This document shows positions 1-13,338 of a stretch of DNA of 40,952 nt, one piece after another (position 1 is the first letter of the stretch; each line of letters starts with the position of its first letter). The stretch is from Paramacrobiotus metropolitanus (lineage: Eukaryota; Tardigrada; Eutardigrada; Parachela; Macrobiotidae): contig NW_026570565.1 of assembly GCF_019649055.1 (NCBI RefSeq), positions 1 through 40,952 of the forward strand, in the 5' to 3' direction. The position numbers and the translations under genes were made by a program. A model generated the notes under the pieces. The model ran no database searches. It saw nothing but the letters and a program-made list of their open reading frames with translations, and was not told the origin of the DNA.

Positions 1-2590
1 TTTAACCTTGTTAAAGTTCGTTTTGTGAATATTGGTCATATCACTGCTTCTATTAGGATGCATGATTTTTGAAAAAATTCGCGCAGACAAGTGAAGCAAC
101 AATTTGTCGACATCGGACATCGACGACCAAAGTACACTACGGAATGTCTGTATATTTACTCGTAGAACTAAATTACTTCTCATTGCTACGTATAATTCTG
201 AGTTTGAAAAGTTTTCTACCAAGAAAGGGGGAAGAGAAGTGGAATACAAGTCAAAAAGCAGATCGTGTGGTCAACAGTTACTTATATACTGTAGGATGCC
301 ACAATGGAAGTGGTGTAAGCCGGAAACGGTGACCAAAAATTAATAATGAAAATATTAACCGTATTAGAGGGATCAAAATGAAGCATGCAAAAAATAGAAG
401 TATGCACCGAAGTAGCCAGTTCTGAAACTGGATTCGCGACCATAGCGAAAAAGCACACCCAAAATATCCATAAAGTAATATTTAGGGTCACTGCCATGAT
501 CATTGTCAAAGGAATTAGAAGAACAGCTGGTTGTTCATGTCGAGCGAGTACTATCTGTTTAAGATCTAAGAGAGGTCAAGGGGTCTCTTTCTCGGGAAAT
601 TATTTTAATTGTCGTCAACACTTTACAACATCTACCGAGCATTTTGCCAAGCATCTGCCTCATCATTTCGCAACCTTGCTTCGGCAACATTTCTGTTTTC
701 CTTCCTCCCCGGCTTAATACGAAAAAACAACGCTTGAACGGAACAAGGAAGAAGAGCGTTCAACCGTTAGGAACAAACTTTTCAGTATGTGGATGCCTGA
801 TAATATGTATGTACTTATCAAAACAGATCGAGATGATCGAAATTTTTGCATGTGGATGACCGGTTTTTTGCACTGCATCCGGTCCACTGACACTAACGAG
901 CACAGTTCTTAATGTTAAAATTATTCATTACTGCATTTCGATTTGCTAGGAAATTTTACTTTCTTTTGATCAATATACTCGTATAAAATTGCATACTTAA
1001 GGTGAACAAAATATGCGACAAATGGAAGTAGGTAAACCCTAATTCCCCAGCGCATACACGAATATTAACGGGATATATGAACGAGATACTGCCTGCTGTA
1101 ACCTCTCCCTTGCGAACCTGCGATTTAGCAACAATCTTCGTCTCCTGAATTATTCTAACCGCTGGTCTGCGCTCGTTTGTTTCCTTTCCGCGTGACCGGT
1201 CTCTTTTTGTCGCTCAGTTGTTCCGCTTCTCTGCTTTTCGAATGTGACCATCTCAGTGTCTGCGGGATTAATGGAGATTTTGTTGTGGTAATTTGCACTT
1301 TTCGCCGCGCCGTATGCAGGATGGTGTGATGTTTTTGTCTACACGAATTGAAGGGATCGCACTACTTTATTTTTTCTGTAAAACTCGCCATTTTGAGACA
1401 TGTTCTCAAATTTGCTGCACAGATATGTAGTCGCCGATGGTGATGGCTTAGTACATGTACATGCACTGTATATGGAATCACATCTGGCATTATAAGAGTC
1501 TCACAAAACTAATAATACGTAGATTCCATAAATTTTTGTGTTCAAAAATCGGCAAATATAAAGCAAAAGTTCCAGTCAGTTACATGAAGCCAGTTAAGTT
1601 CAGTGTTGACCTATCGTGCAATACATATATTCGGCAACAAAAGTGCAAAGAGTTTACGGCATTTTTTTGCTATTTTTGCACTTTCGTTCTTACATGTTGA
1701 ATGCACAGGCGTACGTACTTCCATATCTGTAAGAGCAAGAGTGCAGATGCAACTACAGGAACATCGCATAATTATATTATTGTGTATTTCGAACTTTTCA
1801 GAGGACGTTTTTTTTGAATAACAGGAGATTGCAATTAATTATTATCTTTACATACATTTACATTTAATTATTATCGTTACATCTTTTATACAAAGGAACC
1901 AATAACAGCCAAATAAACTAAGAAAACATTGCACTACACTTAAAAAAACCAAGAAAGCTGCGCTAAGCGAAACTGGATATGTACAGATGAGGCAGAAGAA
2001 CAGCTGTCCCGGTATAAGGTTAATGAAGCAGAAGCAGATGTATGGTATCAGCTGGTTGCGCTGCATTTGAAGAAGTTTGTGGTGCTGGCCTCGACATCGC
2101 ATGATTTGTGCGGCGACCGCGTAATCCAGCGGCAAGGTCGACATTGACAGTGCTCCGACCAGGTGTCACACCTGGAAAAATGTCCGGTAAATCATAGTGG
2201 ACGTGAAATGTTTAGGTTGTGTAGTTCACCTACATACCAGTTAATAGTAGCATTGATAGCTTCCTGTATCCCTTCTAGATAACTTTCTGTACCTTGAAAA
2301 CTTCAGCACATTGTAGACAGTAATACACTAAATTAATCCTCAATTTTTAAATCATTTTCTAATTTTTTAATTAAGCTGCACATTCATTTTACCAATGAAC
2401 AATTGGGCAGCACGGTAAATTAATTTCAAATCAAATTTTAAAATTCTATTCCTTTTCTAGACTTTGTTTTAAGTTTTAGCATTTAATTTGAATTACAGTT
2501 TAAACTAATAACAGCTGACCGTAGTACTGAACTTGTGACTTGTATCTCGGACTGTAATTTACAAAATGCAGTCACGACGCTACACAGGTA
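1..2590. other. Gene-free stretch
   Basis: AT-rich sequence with only short, compositionally ordinary open frames on either strand. I see no family motif, no credible splice-site pair joining open frames, and no repeat shared with the rest of the window. Confidence 0.5.
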
Positions 2591-2593
2591 AAT

Positions 2594-2850
2594 TTGGCGA
2601 AATTGCTTCCGTACGTGAGTATGGCCGGTTGGATTCGGACTAGCGTTCTTGGGCATGATGGCCTCGTCGTTCGACGGAAAGACACCTATGCACAAACGCA
2701 TGCAGGGCTTATCGGAATCGGTGATTTCCGCGATGATGGCCTTGGCGGCCGCTCTCGGGATTGCCGGAACGGGACGCTTGTATTCGCTTGGTTGCGTGCC
2801 CAGTTCGGGCTGGAACCATCACTGTAATTGCTGGTGCTCTGTGCGCAGCT
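2594..2850 (+). other. Coding-like GC-rich block, possible class C GPCR fragment
   Basis: A locally GC-rich block embedded in AT-rich DNA. Two overlapping plus-strand frames are open. The frame from about 2649 reads FDGKTPMHKRM followed by a small-residue-rich hydrophobic stretch (SAMMALAAALGIAGT). The spacing of a short DGK..P segment before a hydrophobic helix recalls the linker and first membrane helix of GABA-B-type class C receptors. The resemblance is weak, and no conserved motif such as the SSP..NN loop follows. The block ends in stop codons, so at best it is a broken exon. It could equally be a chance open frame in GC-rich DNA. Confidence 0.2.
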
Positions 2851-2859
2851 GTGCTGCCT

Positions 2860-5800
2860 AATGCTTTGTGTTGTGTCTGTTGTTATTCTTATTTTGCCAA
2901 AGTATGTTACAAGAAACTCGTACTATGTACGTTGTTGTACAAGTAAACATACTACAGTCTGGCTACCTGGCAGCCTGTTCGATCCGTATTTCTATTCCGA
3001 CAATGTAAACGAAACGGAAGGTAATACTAACGCTAGGATGCGGAGAAAAAGCAATGGATCACTTTACCCAGTCGAGGAACTCCCGTCTGTTCCAGTGTAA
3101 TCTGTTTTTCGATTGAATTCTTTTGTACTTTGTAGAGCCTTGTATACTTCATCGAATCTCTGACTCGTTTCCCCATAAATACGAAGTGCAGTTATTTTGG
3201 TAGTTTATGTTACTGTACGGCAGATTGTACTACATATGGGGGACCAAAAGCTACCGGCAAATACTGCTGAGCTGAATCAGAATCGAATTTGGCAAGAAGT
3301 TGTAGTTATTATGTACATATTTGCAACTATATCCTATATAATATGTAGAATATTGATGTGCGTTTATAACTGTTTCTTACTAATTGCGAACAGCGTTATG
3401 TGTTGACCCGCTTACTGACTTTACCGTAAGTACATTAGCATACAGTTATATATAATCCAGGTAATCTCGTATCAGTTTATATGGATGGTTCATGAGCCTC
3501 ATTATTCATATGAATTAAACGGAAACGATCTGCTATTATTTTTATCTTACTAGAATTCATGGTACTCGCTCCAGTTAAGTTGTACCACTGGCAAGCCTCG
3601 CTGCCTTTTCCGGCCGGGCATTGTCGCGCGTTGTTGTTAGCTTTTGAGCGACGTCACGCTTGTGATTTTCCATAAAGATGTCGAGGAAAGCATTCTTAAC
3701 CGTTGCTCATTGTCGAATCATCCTCGTTAGTTGAACGCCGACAGAAAATGCCATTACGGTGCGACGTTTCCGTCTAATGACTGTACAAGTAATACCATTG
3801 CCAGATATGGTCTCCTTGTATTGGGACGTTATTTAATCATTAAACAACGACAATTTTATAAGGATTTTGCTGCAGATTTTCAGTTTTACAATAGAAACAT
3901 ACTTTTGGAGGAATCGCTTGCAGATATGAACCTGTACACATCATGTTAGCATCCAAAGGCAAACCAGCTGTCCAACCGGCGCCGAAATGACATATAATAA
4001 CTATGCTGCATCTGTAAATAATCAGTGTACCCTTCAAAAATCGCGCACAGCTGCATTTATGCTTAGTAAATACTTAGTAAGAATAAATATGCTACTCATA
4101 CCGTGTCATACGTATTTTCAATACAGATGGCATAATAAAGTAGCTTGCACGTAACCTTTGCCGCATTCTTATGTGCAGAATTTGGATAAATAATATAGTA
4201 ATTAACGAGTAAAACGGCCACATAAAAACCATCTGGCTTCCCGTCGTCAGGGCATTTTTTGACATCGTAATTCGGTGATTCAGAAGTAAAGAAAGAAGAA
4301 TTTAGAGACATATGGGTATGGTAAGATAATTGGTTCTTCGCTCTAAAATAGTATTTATATCTGCAAATAATAAATAATTATCGAAAGTGCTATGCGCCAG
4401 GCGCATGGTTACGTAATTTGCTATGCGCCATTTGCTTTGCTATGCTGTGCATAGTTCATTTGCTATTCTAAGGACGAATTTCCTGGATGTATAGCAAACG
4501 GAAGTGTCAGGAAATTTACGGGCGCATAAAAACGATCAATAGTTATTAGCTTATCACTGCTTAAGTAAGGTTGTACGGTTCCTAGTATATGTTTACACTT
4601 TTACCGGTAAAACCATTCACGTACAGCAGCAGCGCAGAGGTAAGGATGCAGGTCAATACGATGCGAAATTGTGATATTATATTCATTGTCAAATTTCCTG
4701 AAAAGCAAAATTATATGCTGCCTCGTTAGTCGAAATCGACCTTTATGCAAGTTTATTACTTCAACAGTTGTTGCTGCACCTGAATTTAGCGGACAACTTT
4801 GACCGTCAGATCCACAAACCTGTTCAGGGAAAGCGGTTTGGTTATATCATGTCCATAATTTATTATCCAGCATTACTAAGGCCTCACTCTTAGACCTGGG
4901 AGTCTTGGTGTCCAATAACTCAGCTTGCTTAATGAATGACGCACCTTTGACCATAGTACTGCACTGGGGTCAAAATACGTAGTAACTAACGAAGTATGCA
5001 CAGCACTTCTTGATTTCTTTACTGTCCCTATTCAGTCAAAGAACCGACTCATAAAACGCTGCTCCGCTACTTTTATCCACCTTTGTGGAACGTGTTTTTC
5101 GACTGTACACTGTACAGAGTACATCTGTTTCCTAAGGCGCTTCGCAAATATACGATGCCGAAAACATTCAACATTCCCCAAGCATGTATGTACACCCTTC
5201 AAAAACACATGCTCGTATCACGCAAATGTAACAGTAAAATTCCAATACAGAAAGCAGAAACCAGTACGCGTTATTCCTGAATGCATATGCATAGTTGGTT
5301 TAAAAGAAAATTATGCATTTGAGCGGTGTGCAAGATTATGTAATAGCGTTAATAAATCTTGCCTTGGGAAAGCTAGTGAAAAGATTATACATTATTGTTG
5401 TGGCTTGGTAGTTCCAGAAATCATTAAGATTCGGCTACCGGAAGTAGCAAAATTAACAGTAAAAGACACGAAAGCATTTGGCAAACAGCTGCAGCACGCA
5501 GAAAATGCGCCTAGATACGTTTCAGGTCGACGGTGGTCCCAGTCGTACAGAAAAGGCGCCGCTAACGGCAGAGATTTGATAATATTTCGCAAAGTCTTTT
5601 ATGTGTAAACAACTTGCTGTGTTAAAATTCAATGAACGAGTGAGAATAGCCAAAAGAGGTGCGCAGGTGGTGGCAATATTCAAAAAGTGGTGTTAAATTC
5701 ATTCTTAAAAGGTAGTGCAAATAGCCAAAAGGTGGTGAAAGGTTGTGAAATAGCTAAAGTGATGCGAGGTGATGGTAAAATCCACATCGATGTTTGTATC

Positions 5801-6640
5801 GTATACGATGCCATCTGACCATATTATTATCCACGGAAACGGTAAACTTCAGCGGCCATGCGTTCGCTTGGTTTCCTGACGTATATAAAAATATGAAAAT
5901 ATTCTATCTAAAATTGTAAAACATGTCTGCTTTTTTTTACTATAACGAATTTCTGTTTATTTGATGTACCGACTCGTAAAAGGTAAAACGACAAATAGAT
6001 CATACTAAATCGATTTACTTAGCGCAAGTCTGATTTTGCGCAGCGGAACTATCATCTTTTGGGATATTCTGTGCCGCGAAAGGATTCGTTACTTGCTTTT
6101 ATAAAATCGTTTGTGCAGGATAAACATGCGTGTATAATACGTATATTTAATTACAGTTACATACAATGAATTACATACAATGTTACTAAAACATTACATA
6201 CAATGAATTACAATTTATTATTGGTGATATGAACTGTAATTCACTGCCAGTTGATACTGTGGTACATATATCGGTATGCACAATTTTGGATTAACCTGAA
6301 GAATTTAGACTACCACTCGGGAAGAGTACTCGTCTGAACCTCTGCAAGTATTATTACGTCCTGTAGTAATCATTTAGGAATACCGGAAACATGAATTAAC
6401 GCCGGTAGTTCTCCTGGCACACTTGGAAGTTTTGTTGCAGCCTTGCAAAAATGATCAGGATAACATGATCGCGTAAATAATTTTATACGTTACGTGGCTC
6501 ACTGCGGTCCGAAATGGTGGAAGCTGTGTTATATCTGGTTTCGCAGTTCTGGACGGCCGGTTGTTTCAGAACAATAATGGAATGTATCATGAGCCTACCA
6601 ACACGCGTTTATCGTGGCAGCACTCAGAGGTTAATATCAC
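2860..6640. other. Gene-free stretch with simple degenerate repeats
   Basis: No gene recognised. There are short local repetitions. Around 4390-4470 variants of a GCTATGC/TTTGC word recur. Around 5645-5770 a degenerate AGCCAAAAGGTGGTG-like word recurs several times. Around 6150-6210 a TTACATACAATGAA word appears three times. An open frame at 5405-5608 (67 codons) has no recognisable motif. Confidence 0.45.
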
Positions 6641-6649
6641 GTTTCACAG

Positions 6650-6790
6650 TGTCCGAGTGATCAGCAGAATCTTCGCCTTCACAGTATTCCATACCATCCA
6701 TGTCACTTTTATCGCCAAGTACTCCGGACGGTCCAGGTGTAATATTCATGTTCACTACTGCTAGGCCTGAGCGATGCAAGCTCTGTGAAA
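6650..6790 (-). other. Candidate 3'-terminal exon, acidic tail
   Basis: On the minus strand an open frame follows an acceptor-like site (..AATTTCACAG near 6787). It runs about 45 codons to a TGA just after the residues KRDINL. It encodes NMNITPGPSG and then a Ser/Asp/Glu-rich tail (DKSDMDGMEYCEGEDSADHS). The composition is unlike the AT-rich surroundings and would suit a disordered protein tail. No upstream exon or family was recognised, so this is only a candidate. Confidence 0.25.
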
Positions 6791-6799
6791 TTGATCTAG

Positions 6800-8130
6800 A
6801 ACGTACGCCCAATCGTCTCCGAGCTCGTAGTAGACAACTTATCGAATACAAACCCAATAAACAAAGATACGTAACCGAAACGAAACGAACTAGACAGTAC
6901 GTATTAACGTACAAGTGAGTTACTTTGTAACAGGAGGAGTAACCATCGCTTTTACAGCTAAAATGAAAGACTATACCGGCATCTCTTCTCGTTACAGATA
7001 AATTTAATGGCAAAGCGCGCCCCCGCCAATTCAGTAAAATAAAAAGAGAATCATTCGTTAGACGCAAGCATTTAGAAAATCGTTTTTCCGTGCTTTTAAT
7101 TTTATTTTGCATGGGCTCATGGGAGCTTATATTTTTAAACCTTCTCACGAAGAGAGATTATAATTCGATAACTACGGTATTTTTTCACGGTTTTAAGCAG
7201 TGCTGCTGTTATTCGTTTATGCAGAATGACCATGTCGTTTTTATTTACAGTATGCACGAATTCATGCATTTATGCAAAATGAATCTTTCGCATTATTTAC
7301 TGTATGCACAGTTTTAGTCATGCAGTTCGACTTTAGTTATGCAGTAAGAAAAGCAACAGCGTAACATTATCCCTGCCAACGGATTCAGTAAACTGGGATC
7401 GTTTCCGGTTGTTCGTCAGCTAACTTGTAACTAATCTTAATGTCCTGCTTATTTACTCCAGGCATAAAGTGCGTATTTGTTTTGTTATGGGTACTGCTGC
7501 ATGGTAACACATGTTCTTATCCTTTTCCAATATGACAATAATTTATAAGTGTGAAACTCATGGTCGTGTTCTTCCAGTGAGAATGTGGAGTAATAAGCAT
7601 TCTGAAAGCAGCCGCATATATGTATATTTGCCGTACACGGTACGTAGCTGTCCTATCGGCTCAACATCTTCCGCGGCGAAAGTCCATTATGCAAACCTTC
7701 CGCAAGGATGTCTGTGTCGGTTTTGCTCAGTCTAAACGCTAAGTACAGGGATTTTTCAATCCTAATTCACATCAGAATGAGTGCTAGTATCTAGAGCGTT
7801 GTCAGTAGCCAACAGGCAGCCGACCACTATAATGGTTCGTATGTACTAGGTACCTAGCACCTTACGAACTTATCTAGCACAAATGGGAGTGGCAGCACCG
7901 TGGCCTTGATCGCGCAGTGCGAGAACAAGACGTACGGTACAAAAAGCGTAACTCATAAAACTGACTGCATTCCGTCCGCCCAGCGTGAATGACCATGTCA
8001 CTCCCAGATGCACACGCCGGAAGACATCAACACTGGAGCATGACGAGATTGGACTGACTGAATTTGATTCACCGCTCGGGTGCTCTCAGATGTGCATGCT
8101 GCTAATGCTCTACATGCAAGTATAAAGTAG
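6800..8130. other. Gene-free stretch
   Basis: Only short unremarkable open frames. Around 7210-7330 a TTTATGCA/ATGCAAAATG word recurs, similar to the 3' flanks of the two P450 copies at about 17.7 and 38.4 kb, but too short to call a shared repeat. Confidence 0.4.
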
Positions 8131-8141
8131 GTAGTGGATAT

Positions 8142-8316
8142 CAAAGCGTTCTGTTTTTATCTTCAAACTGCAGTATCGTTTTATCCACGACCAGTCGGCC
8201 AGTCTTGGAGATGTCATTTTGTCCACGCTGTTGGCTCTGTCGGCTGTCACTGTTGGGTAATCGCAAACCAAAGCGTTCATTCTTTATCTACAGAGTTCAG
8301 CGTCGTTTTCATCCAG
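8142..8316. repeat. Imperfect direct repeat, ~48 bp units 127 bp apart
   Basis: The segment 8142-8188, starting CAAAGCGTTC and ending GTTTTATCCAC, recurs at 8269-8316 (CAAAGCGTTC ... GTTTTCATCCAG) with roughly three quarters of positions matching. It is an old local duplication. No coding function is apparent. Confidence 0.5.
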
Positions 8317-8500
8317 TTTGGTCAACGAAAACCGTGAATCGCAAATGCCTTTTTCTGTGCAGTATGCTAATTTTGAATTTTGCTTAACCCCAGGCAATCT
8401 TTGAGCATGTGATGGGTTCGTCTGATTCTGTCATTTTATCCGAGTTTACGAATTTACGGATTAACTTAATTATAGTCCTCTCTCGAGTTATGTCAATTAC

Positions 8501-8746
8501 ATGTCTAGACTCTTTTTTGTTTTAGCTTTACTTTGTGCAGTTTACTGTCACACGTTACGAGAATGTACAGTATCTATATGCTCGTCTTGTAGAAAGTACA
8601 AAGTACAAGACAAATTCCTGGATTTTAATTCTGTGTGGGGCATGATGGATCCGCACTTTAGAATAATTATTTCATTAAAAATAATTCTTATTTTATCTGC
8701 ATGTCTGGACATCGCAAACGTGATATTTACTGTATACCAGGTCTAA
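8501..8746 (+). CDS. Possible small secreted or membrane protein
   Basis: An 81-codon frame starts with a signal-peptide-like N-terminus: MSRLFFVLALLCAVYC, a basic residue followed by a hydrophobic core. A cysteine-bearing segment follows (ECTVSICSSCRKYK), then a second hydrophobic stretch near residues 55-75 (IIISLKIILILSACL). The surroundings are AT-rich, where hydrophobic frames arise by chance. There is no splice context, no homologous copy in the window and no recognised family. Confidence 0.2.
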   Translation: MSRLFFVLALLCAVYCHTLRECTVSICSSCRKYKVQDKFLDFNSVWGMMDPHFRIIISLKIILILSACLDIANVIFTVYQV

Positions 8747-8759
8747 AAAGCAGTATACT

Positions 8760-9180
8760 GCCGCTTCAGTAATCGGGACCGTTGAGAATGTTGTTTTGTT
8801 TAAACGTAACTAGATCTTGATATTGTTATCACGCTATTGAATTAAAGATCATTGTTATTCAAAAAGCAGTTGCATAGTATATACACAGGTGGCTAAATGT
8901 CTTATAACTAAAAGTGCCGATGGCTGGATAAGTTATAACAATCAACAGATATGTCATATACCGTACATAGAACGATAAACTGACCATTAACACCAGTGCA
9001 ACTACGAAGTGCGGAGAAACAACTCTATTCTGGAGACTAAGCAAGCTCTTGGATAAAGTTTAACGAATGCGGCAGTAATCTGCCTGAGTTACGAACCCTC
9101 GGCTGTTTTCGAAGCGTTTTGCATACAACTGATTTGTGTTAATCGTTTTGGTGTTCTGACTGTATTGGTGGACTGGAGGT
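8760..9180. other. Gene-free stretch
   Basis: No gene or repeat recognised other than the approach to the SINE-like sequence that follows. Confidence 0.4.
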
Positions 9181-9189
9181 AGTACTTCT

Positions 9190-9310
9190 GGTGTGCATTT
9201 TCACTGTTTACTGGCCTTTTTCCCAGCCAAGTTTAAAGTTCCATGCTAGAGCGTCATCCTAGGCTCCTAGCCCGAATATGGGCTACCTGCACTGACTGAA
9301 TAAAAAACGC
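9190..9310 (+). repeat. SINE-like 3' end, copy S1
   Basis: A ~100 bp segment containing CCATGCTAGAGCGTCATCCTAG and ATGGGCTACCTGC, followed by an A-rich tail (TGAATAAAAAA). The same order of words occurs at 36,045-36,166, where the tail is an AAT microsatellite. A shared 3' segment with different simple-sequence tails is typical of SINEs or LINE 3' ends. No tRNA-like head was found. Confidence 0.4.
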
Positions 9311-9741
9311 TGGTAAGGACGTTGGCGGCAACAACGAAGCGACAGCCGTGTTCGGTACAGCTTCTTGCTTCTGTAAACACGCAAAACAAAACGCTGAATA
9401 CAGGTATAGGAACCCCGCTTCTTCTACTATAAGAAAGAACGACGAAAATGACGAAAATTTCGAATTTGAATAAGTAGATTAATCGAACATATCGGATTCG
9501 ATTAAACCTTATTTATCCTATATTCCGGATTTTATCATATTACGTAAATAGACTACAAACAATCAAATTCCTACGTTCAAAGGACGATTCATTGCTTTAA
9601 TTTTGGTGATTTTGAAGTTGTGCAGGCCGTATGTGTACAAGTACTGTATGTACTGGGTAAAGTAGCCCATTAATAACGATTATATCAATGAATTATTTTG
9701 AATACCACAACACCCGTTTGGACAAGTAAACCTCCAGCTAC

Positions 9742-11963
9742 CTGTGTTTTCCTGGTATTCTTCAGTTCGACAATCCCTCCACCTGTCACATTCAAACCCA
9801 AAACGTCCGCATCCGCTTTCACCTTGATCTCCACACCACTTCCGGTCTCTCCTCGTTTACAATTGGTCGAAATTCTTCCATGTCTTCGGCAGCCAGCACC
9901 GTGTGCCGGATGGAAATATCGTACACAGGATGGTTCCGGCGTCACCTTCTTGGTCCATATTCGCTTCCCTTCTGCCATGCGCACTGGCAGCATCTTCACC
10001 GCGATCAGCTCTGGCTGCGACAATCTGGTTGTTTTGGCGACCGTGCGGAGTTTTAACCGGGTCTATTCCACGGCAGTTATATTGGCGGAAACTATGCCAT
10101 CGTAGGAAAGCTTTCCCAGATTGAAAGGAGGATTCTTGTCCGCTGAAGGTTCAGCAGCGGTTTTACTGAATAAATAATTTTATAACATTAAATAAAATAA
10201 CAGTAAACTGTGAAATCTGGGGAAATTTCGTAGAATAACGGCTGCCGATCTAAGTCACGACGCGCTTGAACATAAATTAGTGAATGCAGCGAAATGAGAG
10301 AACTATTAGTAAGAAATACAGCAAAAATTTCTTTTTTTGCAACACCAGCGATTGAACAATAATGATCGTTCATAAAAAGCGAGCACCCTCCATAAAACCC
10401 TGCAGTGACTGAAAACTACATTATTATTCTTCCGAAAAATCGTGCGTAGACGAACAAAAACACATAATCTGCGGGAACGCACAGCCGAAGGATCTGATCG
10501 GCAAATAATACAGCTCCTCAATACCGGAAGTGTCTAAATTTTACTGTAGAAGTACCGTCTCTATCCGCACCTTCTCGGCTTTGCTGCCGTCGATCGCATC
10601 ATCTCCACGATGCGGAACAGCGCCCTCCTCTTTTCCTCATCAGTCTTCTCCGTTTTTACCACCACCCTGTCGCCCAGATTCCGCTCCGTCGCCAGATCGG
10701 TCATTAAGCGTTTTTGGCAGCAATCAGCCCACTCCACTGCACCTCCAAACACTCCGTAGTTCTTGATGTTGTTCACCATGGCCACCATCAACCATCCCCG
10801 ATGAAAGTCCTCAAAAACCGTCGGCACATTGAGATGCTCGGCGGCTTTAATGTACGATGGCTCACTGGAAAGGGTCAGGAAATCATTTGAATCACCACGA
10901 CTTCCCTTATCAACGGGTTCATTTGGAAGCCGGACAGCGGTGAAGGACAGTGTGACGGTGAGATGTGGACTAGGGGATCAATCCCTCGGCATCGGACGTT
11001 ATGAGACCAACTTCCAGTCCGGTTGGCGTGATTTTATTCACGCGACACTGGACGATCGAATACAGCCAGAGGACTCCTGACAGAGAAAAACATTAAATTT
11101 GTTTAAAGATAGCTGCAGTATTTTTTATTTCTTTTCCCTTTTCTTCATCGTCATGCTGCCGAAGCAGCCCTGCAGTAAAACCAGTCTCACAGTTCTACGT
11201 GATATGTGGGTTCTACACTAGTGGGAAGTTGAGTGGACTGCAGAGCAATCAAACACCGCTTCCGAAAAAAAGCTTAATAAGCCGAATACTGCAATCCCCG
11301 AAATAAGTTCTAACCTTAATAAGAACACGAATTATTGTTGTAACGGTTCAATAAGGATCCGTTCTCGTTAAACCAACATATCTTAAAACTATCGAGCTAC
11401 TAATTATTGTTTTCAACTTTCGATCCTTTCAATCTGCTGAATTAATGACCAATTTTTCCACCTCTAATAAACAGTAAATCCCTTTCTATGGTCAATCAAC
11501 CTACAACTTCGATAACAAACCTAACTGACTTACCGGCATTTTGGCCTGCGCATACACTTTAATCTATTAATTAATCTCATTTCTCCATCAGCGACAAGTC
11601 GTCGTCAAGAAATTATTGGCGTTTTTATCGCAGCGCAACACTTTACACCGCACCGTCTGCCCTTCATAGTCTAGGTTCTCCAAACTGATCCCCTTCACAA
11701 ACTGCGCGGCCGGCACCCAGTCGTGCACCCGCTGGAGGAAGCGAATCAGCATCCCTCTGCCCCGGATTTTCCCAATCACTCTCGTGAACATCTTCCCCAC
11801 ATCGGCGTCCTCGTACGGCTGCAGCACCAGCTCTTTGGCATCCAGAAGATTTTCTTATGTGTCAACACGAAACTGCGCCGCTCCGGATCCACATCCGTCA
11901 CGCGGCGTATCAGCTGCAGGTTGTCACGGAATTTCTTCTCCCACTGCTTCAACGGAACAAATC
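9742..11963 (-). pseudogene. PDCD11: RRP5/PDCD11-like ribosome-biogenesis gene, broken
   Basis: Three minus-strand exons keep order and splice signals: 11963-11534, 11076-10571 and 10165-9742. Introns are 457 bp (GTAAGTCAG..TTTCTCTGTCAG) and 405 bp (GTGCGG..TTATTCAG). The translation matches consecutive S1 RNA-binding repeats of RRP5/PDCD11, the nucleolar U3-associated factor for 18S and 5.8S/25S rRNA processing. Exon 1 has RRVTDVDPERRSFVLTHKK, then YEGQTVRCKVLRCDK. Exon 2 has CRVNKITPTGLEVGL and NIKNYGVFG followed by VVVKTEKTDEEKRRALF. Breaks are visible: a frameshift near 11845 between THKK and LLDAKEL, a stop after GLIP near 10975, a frame change after it, and a TAG at 10063-10065 in exon 3. 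Retained introns show this is not a retrocopy. Upstream and downstream exons are absent from the window, so it may be a partial duplicate. Confidence 0.75.
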
Positions 11964-11969
11964 CTGTAA

Positions 11970-13335
11970 CAAAAATCTAAAAAATTCAATCGACACAGCC
12001 CCACGCACATTTATGGCTTCGAAAAACAGTTTCAAAAGATGAATGGACAGTAAAAAAATTTTAATGATGCTACAAAACAAAAATTTTAATTTATTGTTTA
12101 AATTTAGCTTAACTAGCAGAGCTTCCGTATACGACGCAGATGCTATTACTTGCGAGTTACGATGCCGCTCTATTTCTAAGCATTCGCATATTTGTTCAAG
12201 ATTAAAACCAGGCTTTTGCTTTCGCGCACGAAATTTTTGCAGATGTATTTCCGCTTGGGTAGTGATTGTTTTTGCGGTTACCTAGTGATTTAATGGCCTT
12301 TGCAACATGAGTGTACGCGTTGCGGCGTGAATGTATGGTATGGGTGGCATTCATTGTGGCATTTACTGTATCGCACCAAGTTTTTACGTAAAAATTAAAG
12401 CAGAAGTGTAGGTTATTTTTTACCATTAATTGCCGGCAGTTAATCAGTTATTGGTTAAATTGCAGATTTTGTTTATTAGCTGCGTTTATTGAAATTACGG
12501 ATTTAAATAATTTGCATCAGGTGAGGCCTCTTATTTTGATTTATTTTGAAAAGCGGTAGTTGTTAAATTTTTTACAGATTTCCGCTTTGCTGGTTAGCAA
12601 TCATTGCATTAATCAACGTGGCGATGTCTCCAAAACACAAAACGTATGAGAAAAGTTATTTTATTGCGGAAATTTAAATCGAACATTTTGCTGTTTCACG
12701 CTTTGGTTTTCTAACATTCTTTCTGGTGCATAGCCGGTTGTAACTTGTGATTAATGTGCGTACACTTCACCTCGGCCTGCATTCAACTGTTACGTGTCCG
12801 TATGAGAATATTTATTTAGCTGTAATGGTGAGAAGTTGAGTTTGCTGCGTTTATATTGACACATTTGCCACCTGAGAGGGTGGAATGGGAGAGTAAACAA
12901 TGCTGTAACGGGCTGCCGTCAGCGTGGTGTTGCGGGTTTCCGGTATTGCCAGTTGGAGCAGGTAGTGGTGGGAGTCACTGGGAGGCAGAATTATTTTATC
13001 GGTTGTCCAGGCTTATTGAACGGTATTATTATCTGTGCTCTTATCTGCGGTCTGTAGTTTTTTGAGGTACGTAGTATGCATTACTTGGAAATTGGAATGG
13101 AGTTTTCTCGTTAGTTTACCCGGAAAATATTCTCTAAAATTTAACACATGAAAAACTGTGCAAAATTCCGCTTAAAGTTTTTAGTTAAATGTGTTGCTGT
13201 ATTTGATTAAGTGGTCCATGCATTTCGCTTTTCCCGTGACATTCAACATTATTTTAAAAATCATCTGGAAACGCAACGCATCGGTGCAGATCGTGGTCGA
13301 ATGATGAAAATATGGATAGTATTGTGTGATTATTG
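11970..13335. other. Gene-free stretch
   Basis: Upstream side of the RRP5-like exons. A good acceptor lies just before 11963, so part of this may be an intron with the preceding exon lost or very divergent. I recognise no further S1 repeat here and no other gene. Confidence 0.4.
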
Positions 13336-13338
13336 CAG

